A DNA stretch of 33,380 nucleotides from the NCBI GenBank assembly GCA_947259175.1, contig CAMYKW010000004.1, positions 143,403 through 176,782 of the forward strand, in the 5' to 3' direction. Source of the DNA: an uncultured Gammaproteobacteria bacterium. Lineage in GTDB: Bacteria > Pseudomonadota > Gammaproteobacteria > Arenicellales > JAANXG01. Every line of letters begins with the position of its first letter. The stretch's first letter is position 1. The notes below the pieces were generated by a model that was not told the DNA's origin, made no database searches, and saw only the letters and a list, made by a program, of their open reading frames with translations. A program made the translations under genes and the position numbers. Shown here in pieces: positions 16,447 through 24,370 of this stretch.

Positions 16447-18774
16447 ATGATTTCGGGGATCGGAAGTTTTCCGTTCGTGTCCGTCATCAGCGCGTATCAA
16501 AACGACGCGCGCAGCGAGCCGTTGCGTCTTCCCGAACCGGAACTGCGCACCGATGAGCTGAAACAGTCATTTCGCGACATCGTCGCGCTGCGCACTTCGC
16601 TGGAAGCGCTGGTCGATGCGCTGGGCGTGCGGCGGTCGAGCGGGGAGACCCTGCCGGCGGCGGTGAGCTCCAAGGTCCTGGGGCTCAACATGAATGCCAG
16701 CCCGGCGCAAAATGTCCTCACCGCGCCGGAGATCAACGCCACCCCGACCTCGATTGCGCCCTTCGGTCCCACGTTTGCCGGCGCCTCCACCACGTTGCCG
16801 GAGATCGACGGCGCCTACACCGGGGCCGCCGACGACACCTTTACCTTCAAGGCCCAGGACAACGGCGCCATCGGCGGCACCAAGCGGCTGCGCTTCGAGG
16901 TGCGCAACGGCGCCGGTCAGAAGATCGACCAGATTATCATCCCCGAGAACACCCCCGCGGATACCCAATTTGCCCTCAGCAACGGCCTGGTGGCGTCATT
17001 CTCGGCAGGTGACGTGGTCAAGAACGACACCTTTCAAGTGCAGGCGTTCGCCAACATCGGCAGCGTCGTCGACCCGGATAAACCGTTCGACGGCGTGCGT
17101 GACAACCGGCCGAATTTCGAGTTCGGCAAGTCGGTCACTGCGGGCAGCTTCGACGTCAACGGGGTCACGCTTCAGGTGTACGCCAACGACACCATCAACA
17201 CGGTGCTGGATCGTATCAACCAGTCCGGCACCGGCGTGCAGGCGGTTTTCAACGCCGCCGGCGAATCGATCAGCCTGACGCAGGAGGGCTTCGGCCCGCT
17301 GGCCTTCACCCTGGACAACGATAGCTCGGGTTTCTTGAGCGCCACCAAGCTCGGCGGAGCCAGCGATCTGATCTTCAGCACCCTGACCTCGAGCGAGGTC
17401 AACGCCACCGCGACCTCCCTGGGGCCGTTCGGGCCGGCGTTTGCCGGCGCCTCCACCGCGTTGGCGACAGTGGGCGGGGTATACACCGGCAGCACCAACG
17501 ATTCCTTAAGCTTCGAGGTCAAGAAAGGCGGCACGGTCGGCAGTAACGATCAGATCAAACTGGACGTGCGCGACGGCACCGGCAGCAAGATCGACCAGAT
17601 CGTGATCAACCCGGGCACCCCCGCCGACACCGCGTTCACCCTGGACAACGGCGTCACGGTGTCGTTCTCCGCCGGTGATCTGGTCAAAGACGACACCTTT
17701 GCGGTCAACGTATTCGCCACCGTCGGCAGCGTGGTCGATCCCGACAAGCCGTTCAACGGCACCCGTAACGACAACCCGAACTTCGACGCCGGTAAGTCGG
17801 TTACCGCCGGCAGCTTCACCGTCAACGGTGTGAGCATCGACGTTTTCGCCAACGATACCATTAACACGGTGCTGGATCGCATCAACGCTTCGGCGGCGGG
17901 CGTCGAGGCCAATTTCTATGCCGGAGCGGAGATCGTACAACTGCGGCAGACTACCGCGGGGCCCGTCGACATCACGGTGGGCAACGACACCTCGGGTTTT
18001 CTCGACGCCGTCAAGCTGCTCGGGAAGACCGCGGAGCTCGGCACGTATATTCCCAGCGATGCGGATAGCGCGCTGTCCGGCGTCAGCCAGTTCTCGGGGA
18101 TTACCGCGGGGACCTTTACCGTCAATGGCGTGTCGATCGGCGTCGATCCGGACAGCGACTCGTTGCTCGACGTGCTCGATCGCATCAACTTCTCCGGCGC
18201 CGGGGTGAATGCGGTGCTCGATCCGTCGGGCAGCCAGGTGAGCTTCCAGGCCTCCGACCAGGTCACTCCCATCGTGCTGGCCGACGGTAACGCCAACTTC
18301 TTCACCGCCCTGGGCATTACGCCCGGGACCTATGCACCGACGATCACCAAGTCCGGCGGCAAGGTACGCGCCCACAGCGCCACCGAGCTGTTGAAGGATG
18401 CCGCCGACGCTTTGAACGGCCTGTACCGGCAGACCACGCAGTCCGCCACCGTGCTCGGTGTGCGCAACGATCTGCAATCCATCATCCAGGACGTGTTCGA
18501 TAACGACGCGCCTGTGCTGCGCACCGACTTCGGCGTCTCCTTCGACTTCCGACAGCAAGCCAACCATATCTTCTCGTTCTTCGGCAGCGAGCAGGCGAGA
18601 TTCCGGGGAGCCTTGCGCAGCGATCTCGACACCGTGCGCGACTTCTTCCTCGAGCCGCGCACGGGAGAAGAACTCGGCTTCGCGCAAAAGCTGATTGAGC
18701 GCCTGCAAGCCGCGGAATCCGATATCCAAGGCAAACTGGGTTCCGTCGGTCTGTTCGTGTCCGTGTTCGCTTGA
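16447..18774 (+). CDS. Putative late flagellar axial or secreted protein with hook_IN repeats
   Basis: The 775-aa product starts at ATG 16447 after GAGGAAGG. It has no Cys and no Trp, no signal peptide and no membrane segment, like proteins exported through the flagellar channel. Residues of about 97-318 and 319-540 are two copies of a 222-aa unit. Each has an NATxTSxxPFGPxFAGAST start, a beta-rich part (KIDQI, FSAGDxVKxDTF, GSVVDPDKPF) and a hook_IN-like motif (KSVTAGSF.VNGV.., then NDTINTVLDRIN) at about 228-300 and 450-522. A third hook_IN-like motif stands alone at about 552-620. The C-terminal 110 residues are helical and unlike the FliD, FlgK or flagellin termini I know. It could be a filament-associated, cap-like or surface-exposed secreted protein; FliD itself is unlikely because FliD_N and FliD_C are not evident. 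Confidence 0.82.
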   Translation: MISGIGSFPFVSVISAYQNDARSEPLRLPEPELRTDELKQSFRDIVALRTSLEALVDALGVRRSSGETLPAAVSSKVLGLNMNASPAQNVLTAPEINATPTSIAPFGPTFAGASTTLPEIDGAYTGAADDTFTFKAQDNGAIGGTKRLRFEVRNGAGQKIDQIIIPENTPADTQFALSNGLVASFSAGDVVKNDTFQVQAFANIGSVVDPDKPFDGVRDNRPNFEFGKSVTAGSFDVNGVTLQVYANDTINTVLDRINQSGTGVQAVFNAAGESISLTQEGFGPLAFTLDNDSSGFLSATKLGGASDLIFSTLTSSEVNATATSLGPFGPAFAGASTALATVGGVYTGSTNDSLSFEVKKGGTVGSNDQIKLDVRDGTGSKIDQIVINPGTPADTAFTLDNGVTVSFSAGDLVKDDTFAVNVFATVGSVVDPDKPFNGTRNDNPNFDAGKSVTAGSFTVNGVSIDVFANDTINTVLDRINASAAGVEANFYAGAEIVQLRQTTAGPVDITVGNDTSGFLDAVKLLGKTAELGTYIPSDADSALSGVSQFSGITAGTFTVNGVSIGVDPDSDSLLDVLDRINFSGAGVNAVLDPSGSQVSFQASDQVTPIVLADGNANFFTALGITPGTYAPTITKSGGKVRAHSATELLKDAADALNGLYRQTTQSATVLGVRNDLQSIIQDVFDNDAPVLRTDFGVSFDFRQQANHIFSFFGSEQARFRGALRSDLDTVRDFFLEPRTGEELGFAQKLIERLQAAESDIQGKLGSVGLFVSVFA

Positions 18775-18785
18775 AGATCGTCCCA

Positions 18786-18808
18786 GTGGGAGCGGCTTTT
18801 TGCCGCGA
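18786..18808 (+). repeat. REP-like palindromic element after the repeat protein gene
   Basis: GTGGGA, then GCGGC, a run of five T, and GCCGCGA. The stem GCGGC/GCCGC sits 12 bases after the stop codon of the 775-aa protein and may act as a weak transcription end. It is the same family as the copy at 16166, so the gene is flanked by REP elements on both sides. Confidence 0.72.
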
Positions 18809-18958
18809 TGTCTATCTCTAGGAGCCACCGGGCAGCGCGCAGTGGACTAATTGCTAATGTCTTGGTTCCCCGGACCAGAGCATCGAACATTCGGTCAGCA
18901 TAGTCGATGTTTACGCGCCGCGAGCCTGTTTCCAGCGGTATGATGACCCGCGTAATCC

Positions 18959-20002
18959 TCAGTCCACGGAACCGCCTGTGTGCCGGATCATGGCGGCGAT
19001 GCTGTCACTGGCGTTGATGGCCCGCAGTTGAATGCTTGGATGCTGTGAAGTGAACACCCGGAATACTTCGTCAGCGAATCCTTGACCCAGGTATTTGACG
19101 TCCCGCATATCGAGCTCGATTTCTGAGAACTTGTCCAGGTTGAGAAGCAACCGCTTGGCTTCAGACCGTGACACATATTCGTTCTGCAGGAGTTTGACCA
19201 AAACCCGGGTCTTCTGAAACTGGTAATCGTATGCCTCGGGAGCGAACTCGGCGAAAACCGCCTTCAGTTGTGTACGGGAATCACGGTAGATTTCGAACAA
19301 GACGGTAGTGCCCTTTTTGAAACGGGGCGTCGAGACAAATACGTCGTCACGCGCACGGCTCCATTCGATTTGAATCTTGTGGGATCTTAGCACCAGGCGA
19401 TCCGCCGCGCGGGCGGTGAAAAAGATTCCTTCCCCGGAATGTTCCTCGGGCATGGTAGTGGTTTTGCCCTTCACGAGTTCGATCATCGCCGCCGGTTCGT
19501 CGGACAAGTCGAGCTTGTCGGCGATAGACCGGAACACACCAATACCGGTTTCTCGCACCTCGAAGGATAGTTTTCCGGCTTCCAGGCGCACCTCGATATG
19601 GCAACGATCCGCCTGGGAATGGTCAATGGCATTGTTGAGCATCTCGGTGAAGGCGTAGCGGACGATGTTCTCCACGTTGGGGCGCAGTTGCCGCGCAAGG
19701 TTTAAGGTGAGGGCAACACGTTCATACACTTCGGCCTCATCGAGACCGCTAAGATGAAAAACCGTCGAGAAGACGTCGGGTGAAGGCGCTGCAGTGGCGG
19801 GATAGTAACGGGCGCCACGGGTCGAACCGGTCTTGACAATCTCTCCTCGCTCAATCAGCTGCCGAAGATGTAGATTGATGGCCTGGCGCGTGATGTTCAG
19901 GTGTTTAGCCAGGTCCGTACTGGTCGCTGATCCTTGCCGGTCCACAAAGGCGAGGATCGCGTCGGGAGTCGATAAGGCGCGTGGCTTGGAACGTTTTGAC
20001 AA
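18959..20002 (-). CDS. Winged-HTH / HATPase / DUF4325 regulatory protein
   Basis: The 347-aa product joins three parts. Residues 10-70 are a winged helix-turn-helix (TPDAILAFVDRQGSATSTDL and LNITRQAINLHLRQLIERGEI). Residues of about 95-235 form a GHKL-type ATPase fold with N-box FTEMLNNAIDHS, a G1-like RETGIGVF and G2-like EEHSGEGIFF; the usual Asp-Asn of the G1 box is Glu-Thr. Residues of about 240-345 match the STAS-like DUF4325 (LLLNLDKFSEIELDMRDVKYLGQGFADEVFRVF). This resembles a DNA-binding protein with an anti-sigma-factor-like kinase and anti-anti-sigma module in one chain; the function is unknown. Translation seems to begin at TTG 20002 without a clear ribosome-binding site. The gene and its upstream DNA are more AT-rich than the neighbours. 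Confidence 0.85.
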   Translation of the reverse strand: MSKRSKPRALSTPDAILAFVDRQGSATSTDLAKHLNITRQAINLHLRQLIERGEIVKTGSTRGARYYPATAAPSPDVFSTVFHLSGLDEAEVYERVALTLNLARQLRPNVENIVRYAFTEMLNNAIDHSQADRCHIEVRLEAGKLSFEVRETGIGVFRSIADKLDLSDEPAAMIELVKGKTTTMPEEHSGEGIFFTARAADRLVLRSHKIQIEWSRARDDVFVSTPRFKKGTTVLFEIYRDSRTQLKAVFAEFAPEAYDYQFQKTRVLVKLLQNEYVSRSEAKRLLLNLDKFSEIELDMRDVKYLGQGFADEVFRVFTSQHPSIQLRAINASDSIAAMIRHTGGSVD

Positions 20003-20024
20003 GATATTAGCAAGAATATTAAAT

Positions 20025-20102
20025 AATAATTATCAATTAAATGTAAGTGCCGATAGAATAATTGTCAAGTAATAAGCAATAATGTTACAAAATAATTATC
20101 AA
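20025..20102. repeat. Three direct repeats AATAATTRTCAA (possible operator)
   Basis: AATAATTATCAA occurs at 20025-20036 and 20091-20102, and AATAATTGTCAA at 20057-20068. Spacing from start to start is 32 and 34 bases, close to three helical turns, so the sites could lie on nearly the same face of the DNA. They surround the promoter of the wHTH/HATPase gene and are a plausible binding array for its own winged helix. This is an inference from layout. Confidence 0.6.
20040..20068 (-). promoter_or_regulatory. Sigma-70 promoter of the wHTH/HATPase gene
   Basis: On the minus strand, TTGACA (20068-20063), a 17-base spacer and TACATT (20045-20040) give a perfect -35 and a 4/6 -10. Transcription would start near 20033, about 30 bases before the TTG start codon. 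The -35 box is part of one of the three direct repeats described separately, so a protein bound there would block or position polymerase. Confidence 0.62.
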
Positions 20103-20330
20103 GTTCACTGCGTGAATGACAGTTGGTCTTGTCCATTCCTACGACACTCTAGGAGCCTCTCTGATACGCGGCAGGTCTTGATTCGGCCACCGCGACGTCC
20201 ATAGCCAAAAAGGGGTCGATGCTGGGCACCAATGTCTTAGGGCTAGGGGGCGGCGCTGTTACGCTTGCTCTGTTTGATTGCTGCAGATCGAGGCTTGACC
20301 CCACCTTGCCGTGGTTTGCAGAATGTAGCA

Positions 20331-20810
20331 ATGAAAGATCTGCCCCCATCTTCGGAAACAAGCTATAACGCCGGCAGCCCGATCAGGATAGGCCGGCACG
20401 CCTATCATCACTACGCGATTATTTCGGATCGCGTCGCGGATGGTAAGCCGATGCTCATTTCACTGAGTTACCGTACCGGCACCGTGGCCGAAGAGCGTTG
20501 GGATAACGTTGTGCGCGGTCGCAGTGTGCGGCCGAGTAGGCTGATATCGGACATTTCGCCGGCACAGGTCGTCGAACGTGCCCGTGCCCAGATTGGCCGG
20601 CGGCGTTACAACCTGCTGACCAGCAACTGTGAGCATTTCGTGCGCGATATGCTGGGACTGCCGGCACGCAGCCGACAGCTTAGCGCCGCCGCGGGCGTCG
20701 GCATTACCGCGTTATTACTCGCGTTGCGTATGGCGCGAGGCCATCCCGCCATCGCCATCGCGAGCACCGTTGCCGGGCTAATGATCGGATCGCGATTCTC
20801 CGCAAAGTAA
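20331..20810 (+). CDS. LRAT-domain (NlpC/P60 superfamily) small membrane protein
   Basis: The 159-aa product has the lecithin:retinol acyltransferase-like core of the permuted papain fold. The catalytic His candidate is in RHAYHHYAII (H26/H27), and the nucleophile is C100 in the hallmark NCEHFV (99-104). A hydrophobic tail follows (about 119-153, AAGVGITALLLALRM and AIAIASTVAGLMIGS) and should anchor it in the membrane. Eukaryotic relatives are acyltransferases or phospholipases; the bacterial role is not established. ATG 20331 is the start that fits best. It lies between the wHTH/HATPase gene (divergent) and tRNA-Leu, in an islet unrelated to the flanking flagellar and housekeeping genes. 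Confidence 0.8.
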   Translation: MKDLPPSSETSYNAGSPIRIGRHAYHHYAIISDRVADGKPMLISLSYRTGTVAEERWDNVVRGRSVRPSRLISDISPAQVVERARAQIGRRRYNLLTSNCEHFVRDMLGLPARSRQLSAAAGVGITALLLALRMARGHPAIAIASTVAGLMIGSRFSAK

Positions 20811-21281
20811 ACATCATTTTGACTAGACAAGCCGTCCTGCGACTCGCACGGCATAAGAGAGGGTCAGTGACGAATGATTCTCTTTGTCACCGATCCCTTT
20901 TCGATAATCCCCGCTGCTTGCTTGAGTTGGGTACTACATGAACACAGATAGGATAGTCAGCGCGCGGTTGGATTCATTGATCCACGACAACCAATCAGTC
21001 TGTAGAAAAAGGCGGGTAAAAACCTAGTGCTTCAGTAAACGAAAAAACCGAAACGAAAAAACCGCAAAAATTATTCTCTGACCCGGTTTTCCGCTTAACC
21101 AATCTCACCGGTGTGAGATGTTCGCTGTGGTAGCGGTTGCCCGTGGGGTTTATAACCGCGATCATTGCGGTACGAGGTCGCTTATGCCAGGCTCGGCTGA
21201 CGCGAATATGAGAAGACATGGGGACGAGCTATCGCATCGAAAGTTAGACGATATGCCCGAGACTCTTTAATATTATATAAG
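20811..21281. other. Gene-free stretch between LRAT gene and tRNA-Leu
   Basis: I see no credible gene in these 471 bases. They contain a hairpin at 20867-20890 (GTGACGAA with TTTGTCAC, one G-T pair), which could end the LRAT transcript. They also contain a perfect 14-base tandem repeat AAACGAAAAAACCG at 21037-21050 and 21051-21064, and a degraded REP-like piece (GTGGGGTTTATAACCGCGAT) at about 21143-21162. An AT-rich segment precedes the tRNA 3' end. No second copy of the tRNA end that could be an attachment site was found. Confidence 0.6.
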
Positions 21282-21368
21282 TGGTACCGAGGAGAGGACT
21301 TGAACCTCCACGGGGTTACCCCCACTAGCACCTGAAGCTAGCGCGTCTACCAATTCCGCCACCTCGGC
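21282..21368 (-). tRNA. tRNA-Leu (anticodon CAG)
   Basis: Read on the minus strand, the 87-nt gene starts GCCGAGG and ends CCTCGGT-A with an encoded CCA (complement of 21282-21284). The D-loop GGAATTGGTAGACGCGC, the anticodon stem-loop GCTAG-CTTCAGG-TGCTAG with anticodon CAG, a long variable arm (TGGGGGTAACCCCG) and the T-loop GGTTCAAGTCC are all present. The layout closely follows the Escherichia coli Leu-CAG tRNA. Confidence 0.96.
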
Positions 21369-21393
21369 ATGCGTGTCGCCGGAAGGGCGGAGA

Positions 21394-21422
21394 ACTCTAA
21401 CCAGCGACGCTGATGATGTCAA
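21394..21422 (-). promoter_or_regulatory. tRNA-Leu promoter overlapping the rnr start
   Basis: On the minus strand, TTGACA (21422-21417), 17 bases and TAGAGT (21399-21394) form a strong sigma-70 promoter. The following TCTCCGCC is a GC-rich discriminator, as in stringently controlled stable-RNA promoters. The -35 box overlaps the first codons of the divergent RNase R gene, so the two genes share very little control DNA. Confidence 0.72.
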
Positions 21423-23596
21423 AAAAAAGTAAAACACAAGCACAAGCGCCCACCCGCGGGGCGATTCTCAAATACCTCGCCGAGCGTAACCAGCCGTTGA
21501 CCGAAGCGGCGCTGTTTCGCGCCTTCGCGCTACGCCAGGCCAAGGACAAAAAGGCTCTGCGCGAGCTGTTGGGAAAAATGGAACGCGATGGGATTCTGAT
21601 CAAGAACCGCAAGGGACGCTACGCGCTGCCCTCCCACATGGATATGATTCAGGGCCGCGTCACCGGGCATGCCGATGGTTACGGGTTTCTGATTCCCGAT
21701 CAAGGTGGTCCGGACCTTTATTTGTCGCCGCGGGAGATGCGCAACGTTCTGCACGGCGACCGGGCGGTGGCGCGGGTCGCGCGCGTCGACCGCCGCGGCC
21801 GGCTGGAGGGCACCATCGTCGCCGTTACCGAGCGCGGCAACAACCAGGTGGTCGGACGCTATGTGCTCGAGAACGGCATCGGTATTTTGATTCCCGACGA
21901 TCAGCGCATCAGCCAGGATATCGTCATCCCGCCCGACCAGGCCGGCGCCGCGAAACATCACGAGATCGTAGTCGCCGAGATCGTGCGCCAGCCCAATAAA
22001 AAAATGCAGCCGGTGGGACGCATTATCGAAGTGCTGGGTGAGCACATGGCCCCCGGCATGGAGATCGAGATTGCGATGCGCAAGTACGACCTGCCGCACC
22101 GCTGGTCGTCCGGCGTCGACGATGAACTCGCGCAGATACCGGACGAGATCACCGCCGATCTGAGCGCGCGCGAGGACCTTCGCGACCTGCCGCTGGTAAC
22201 CATCGACGGCGAGGACGCCCGCGATTTCGACGATGCGGTGTACTGCGAGAACACCGGGGACGGGTGGCGCCTGGTGGTCGCCATCGCCGACGTGTCCCAC
22301 TATGTGGGGGTCGGCGGTGCGCTGGACGACGACGCCAGGCAGCGCGGAACCTCGGTGTATTTCCCCGAACGCGTGATCCCGATGCTGCCGGAGAAGCTCT
22401 CCAACGGCTTGTGTTCCTTGAACCCTAAAGTCGACCGCTTGTGTTTTGCCTGCGAGGTGCAGGTCGATGCCGAAGGCGAGCTCGGCGAGTATCGCTTTTT
22501 CGAGGCGGTGATGCGTTCCAAGGCGCGCCTCACCTACACCGAGGTGGCTGCGATTCTGGTGGATAAAGCGCTTGAGGTGCTTGCCGAGTATCGCCCCCTG
22601 GTCGGACATCTCGAGGAACTGTACGCGCTGTCCCAGGCATTGCGCGCACGCCGCATGGCGGACGGCAGCATCGATCTCGACTTGCCCGAAACCAAGATCG
22701 TGTTTGACGAACAACGTAAGATCGAACGCATCGAACCTGTGGAGCGCAACGACGCGCACAAGCTCATCGAGGACTGCATGCTGGCGGCCAACGTATGTGC
22801 GGCGGACGTGATGCTGCGGCGCGATGCGCCGGGGCTGTACCGCGTGCACGACCAACCCGACCCGCTCAAGATCGAGGACATTAAAAAGTTCCTGACAGAC
22901 TTCGGCCTCACGCTGGGTGGCGGCCGCCAGCCAAAGCCCGGCGACTTTCACGAGGTCGTCGTGCAATGCGCCGGTGCACCCCATAGCCACATCGTACAGA
23001 CCGCAATGCTGCGCAGCCTCAAGCAGGCGACCTATTCGCCGCAGAACAACGGGCATTTCGCCCTCGGCTTCGATCGCTATGCGCATTTCACATCCCCCAT
23101 CCGCCGCTATCCGGACCTGTGGGTGCATCGCGTCATCAAGCAGTTGCTCGCGGGAAAGCAGTTCGACGCGCCGGATGACGAACCCGATGTGGAGCTGGAG
23201 CGGCTTGCCGATCACTGTTCGCTGACCGAGCGGCGCGCCGACGAGGCCACCCGCGACGTGGAGAAGTGGCTCAAGGCGGAGTACATGCTCGATCGCATCG
23301 GTGAGCAATTCACCGGGGTGATTTCCGGGGTCACCGTTTTTGGTATCTTCGTCGAGTTGACCCAGGTCTTTGTCGAGGGGCTGGTGCATGTGACCGGATT
23401 GGGCAATGATTATTTTCATTTCGATCCAGCCCGGCACCGTCTGACCGGGGAGCGCAGCGGTGTCACCTACAACCTGGGCGATCAGGTGGAGGTCAAGGTG
23501 GTGCGCGTCGACCTGGATTCGGCAAAGATCGATTTCGAACTGGCGGATCAGACGGCCGGGCGCAGGGGCCGGCGACGGCGGCGGGCGAAGCAGTGA
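21413..23596 (+). CDS. rnr: Ribonuclease R
   Basis: RNase R is a processive 3'-5' exoribonuclease acting on structured RNA and in trans-translation quality control. The 727-aa product is shorter than the 813-aa E. coli enzyme, mostly at the basic C-terminus. Order of domains: a winged-helix N-terminus (GAILKYLAERNQPLTEAALFRAF), cold-shock domains (GRVTGHADGYGFLIPD), and the RNB catalytic domain from about 215 with DGEDARDFDDAVYC (about 265-278). A C-terminal S1 domain follows (about 631-705, FTGVISGVTVFGIFVELTQV), then a short basic tail. ATG 21413 or 21416 are both possible starts. The stop overlaps rlmB by 4 bases. Confidence 0.95.
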   Translation: MMSKKSKTQAQAPTRGAILKYLAERNQPLTEAALFRAFALRQAKDKKALRELLGKMERDGILIKNRKGRYALPSHMDMIQGRVTGHADGYGFLIPDQGGPDLYLSPREMRNVLHGDRAVARVARVDRRGRLEGTIVAVTERGNNQVVGRYVLENGIGILIPDDQRISQDIVIPPDQAGAAKHHEIVVAEIVRQPNKKMQPVGRIIEVLGEHMAPGMEIEIAMRKYDLPHRWSSGVDDELAQIPDEITADLSAREDLRDLPLVTIDGEDARDFDDAVYCENTGDGWRLVVAIADVSHYVGVGGALDDDARQRGTSVYFPERVIPMLPEKLSNGLCSLNPKVDRLCFACEVQVDAEGELGEYRFFEAVMRSKARLTYTEVAAILVDKALEVLAEYRPLVGHLEELYALSQALRARRMADGSIDLDLPETKIVFDEQRKIERIEPVERNDAHKLIEDCMLAANVCAADVMLRRDAPGLYRVHDQPDPLKIEDIKKFLTDFGLTLGGGRQPKPGDFHEVVVQCAGAPHSHIVQTAMLRSLKQATYSPQNNGHFALGFDRYAHFTSPIRRYPDLWVHRVIKQLLAGKQFDAPDDEPDVELERLADHCSLTERRADEATRDVEKWLKAEYMLDRIGEQFTGVISGVTVFGIFVELTQVFVEGLVHVTGLGNDYFHFDPARHRLTGERSGVTYNLGDQVEVKVVRVDLDSAKIDFELADQTAGRRGRRRRRAKQ

Positions 23597-24339
23597 CGCC
23601 AACCGTAATCTACGGGATACACGCGGTCGACGCGGTGCTGCGCCGGCATTGCGAGCGCATCATGCGTATCTGGCGCGACGCCAGACGCCAGGATGCCCGG
23701 CTGCACGCACTGGACGCCCGGGCGCGGGATGCCGGGATCGCGGTCAGCGGCTGCGACGCGCGCAAGCTGCAGGCGATCACCGGCGGCGACCATCACCAGG
23801 GTGTGGCGGCCGAGGTGCGCGCGTTGCCGATGCAGGATGAGCAAGGGCTCGCGCCGTTGCTGCGCGAGCTCGACCATCCCGCGTTGTTATTGCTGTTGGA
23901 CGGCATCCAGGACCCGCACAACCTCGGCGCGTGTCTGCGCTCGGCGGATGCGGCGGGGGTGGACGCGGTGGTATTGCCCAAGGACCGGGCGTGTCCGGTG
24001 AACGCCACGGTGCACAAGGTGGCGTCCGGCGCGGCGGCATTGATCCCGATTTTCCGCGTCACCAATCTGGCGCGCGGCATGCAGCGCCTGCAGGAGGAGG
24101 GGGTGTGGCTGGTGGGCGCCGCGGAGGACGCGCCGCGATCGGTGTACGACGCGCGGCTCGACGGCCCCCTGGGCCTGGCGGTCGGCGGCGAGGGCCGCGG
24201 CCTGCGGCGCCTGACCCGCGAGCGCTGCGACGACCTGGTGCACATCCCGATGCATGGTTTCGTATCCAGCCTCAACGTGTCGGTGGCGGCGGGGGTGTGC
24301 CTGTTCGAGGTGCGCCGGCAGCGCGGCGGTTGCGGTTAG
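23593..24339 (+). CDS. rlmB: 23S rRNA (guanosine-2'-O-)-methyltransferase RlmB
   Basis: RlmB is a SpoU-family enzyme that methylates G2251 of 23S rRNA in E. coli. The 248-aa product starts at GTG 23593, overlapping the rnr stop (GTGA), which indicates coupling and matches the common rnr-rlmB pairing. An L30e-like substrate-binding domain (about 1-75) is followed by the knotted SPOUT domain. The three SpoU motifs are clear: LDGIQDPHNLGACLRSADAA, LAVGGEGRGLRRL, and IPMHGFVSSLNVSVAAGVCL. The length is normal. Confidence 0.95.
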   Translation: MTPTVIYGIHAVDAVLRRHCERIMRIWRDARRQDARLHALDARARDAGIAVSGCDARKLQAITGGDHHQGVAAEVRALPMQDEQGLAPLLRELDHPALLLLLDGIQDPHNLGACLRSADAAGVDAVVLPKDRACPVNATVHKVASGAAALIPIFRVTNLARGMQRLQEEGVWLVGAAEDAPRSVYDARLDGPLGLAVGGEGRGLRRLTRERCDDLVHIPMHGFVSSLNVSVAAGVCLFEVRRQRGGCG

Positions 24340-24370
24340 TGCGCCGGCGTAATCTGGTCGGATGGATAAC

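Noticed and set aside
16447-18774. Repeat protein called as FliD
   Set aside because: hook_IN-like motifs are shared with FliD, but the N- and C-terminal regions do not show FliD_N or FliD_C features that I can recognise.
20995-21219. 74-codon open frame on the minus strand between LRAT gene and tRNA-Leu
   Set aside because: Part of it is just the translated AAACGAAAAAACCG tandem repeat. It has no domain, ribosome-binding site or promoter that I can support.
21282-21310. tRNA-Leu 3' end as attachment site of an integrated element
   Set aside because: I found no second copy of the tRNA end within the window and no integrase, so the islet idea is kept only as a hypothesis.
21530-23602. 690-codon open frame on the minus strand opposite rnr
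   Set aside because: Antisense shadow of rnr with no recognisable domain or ribosome-binding site.
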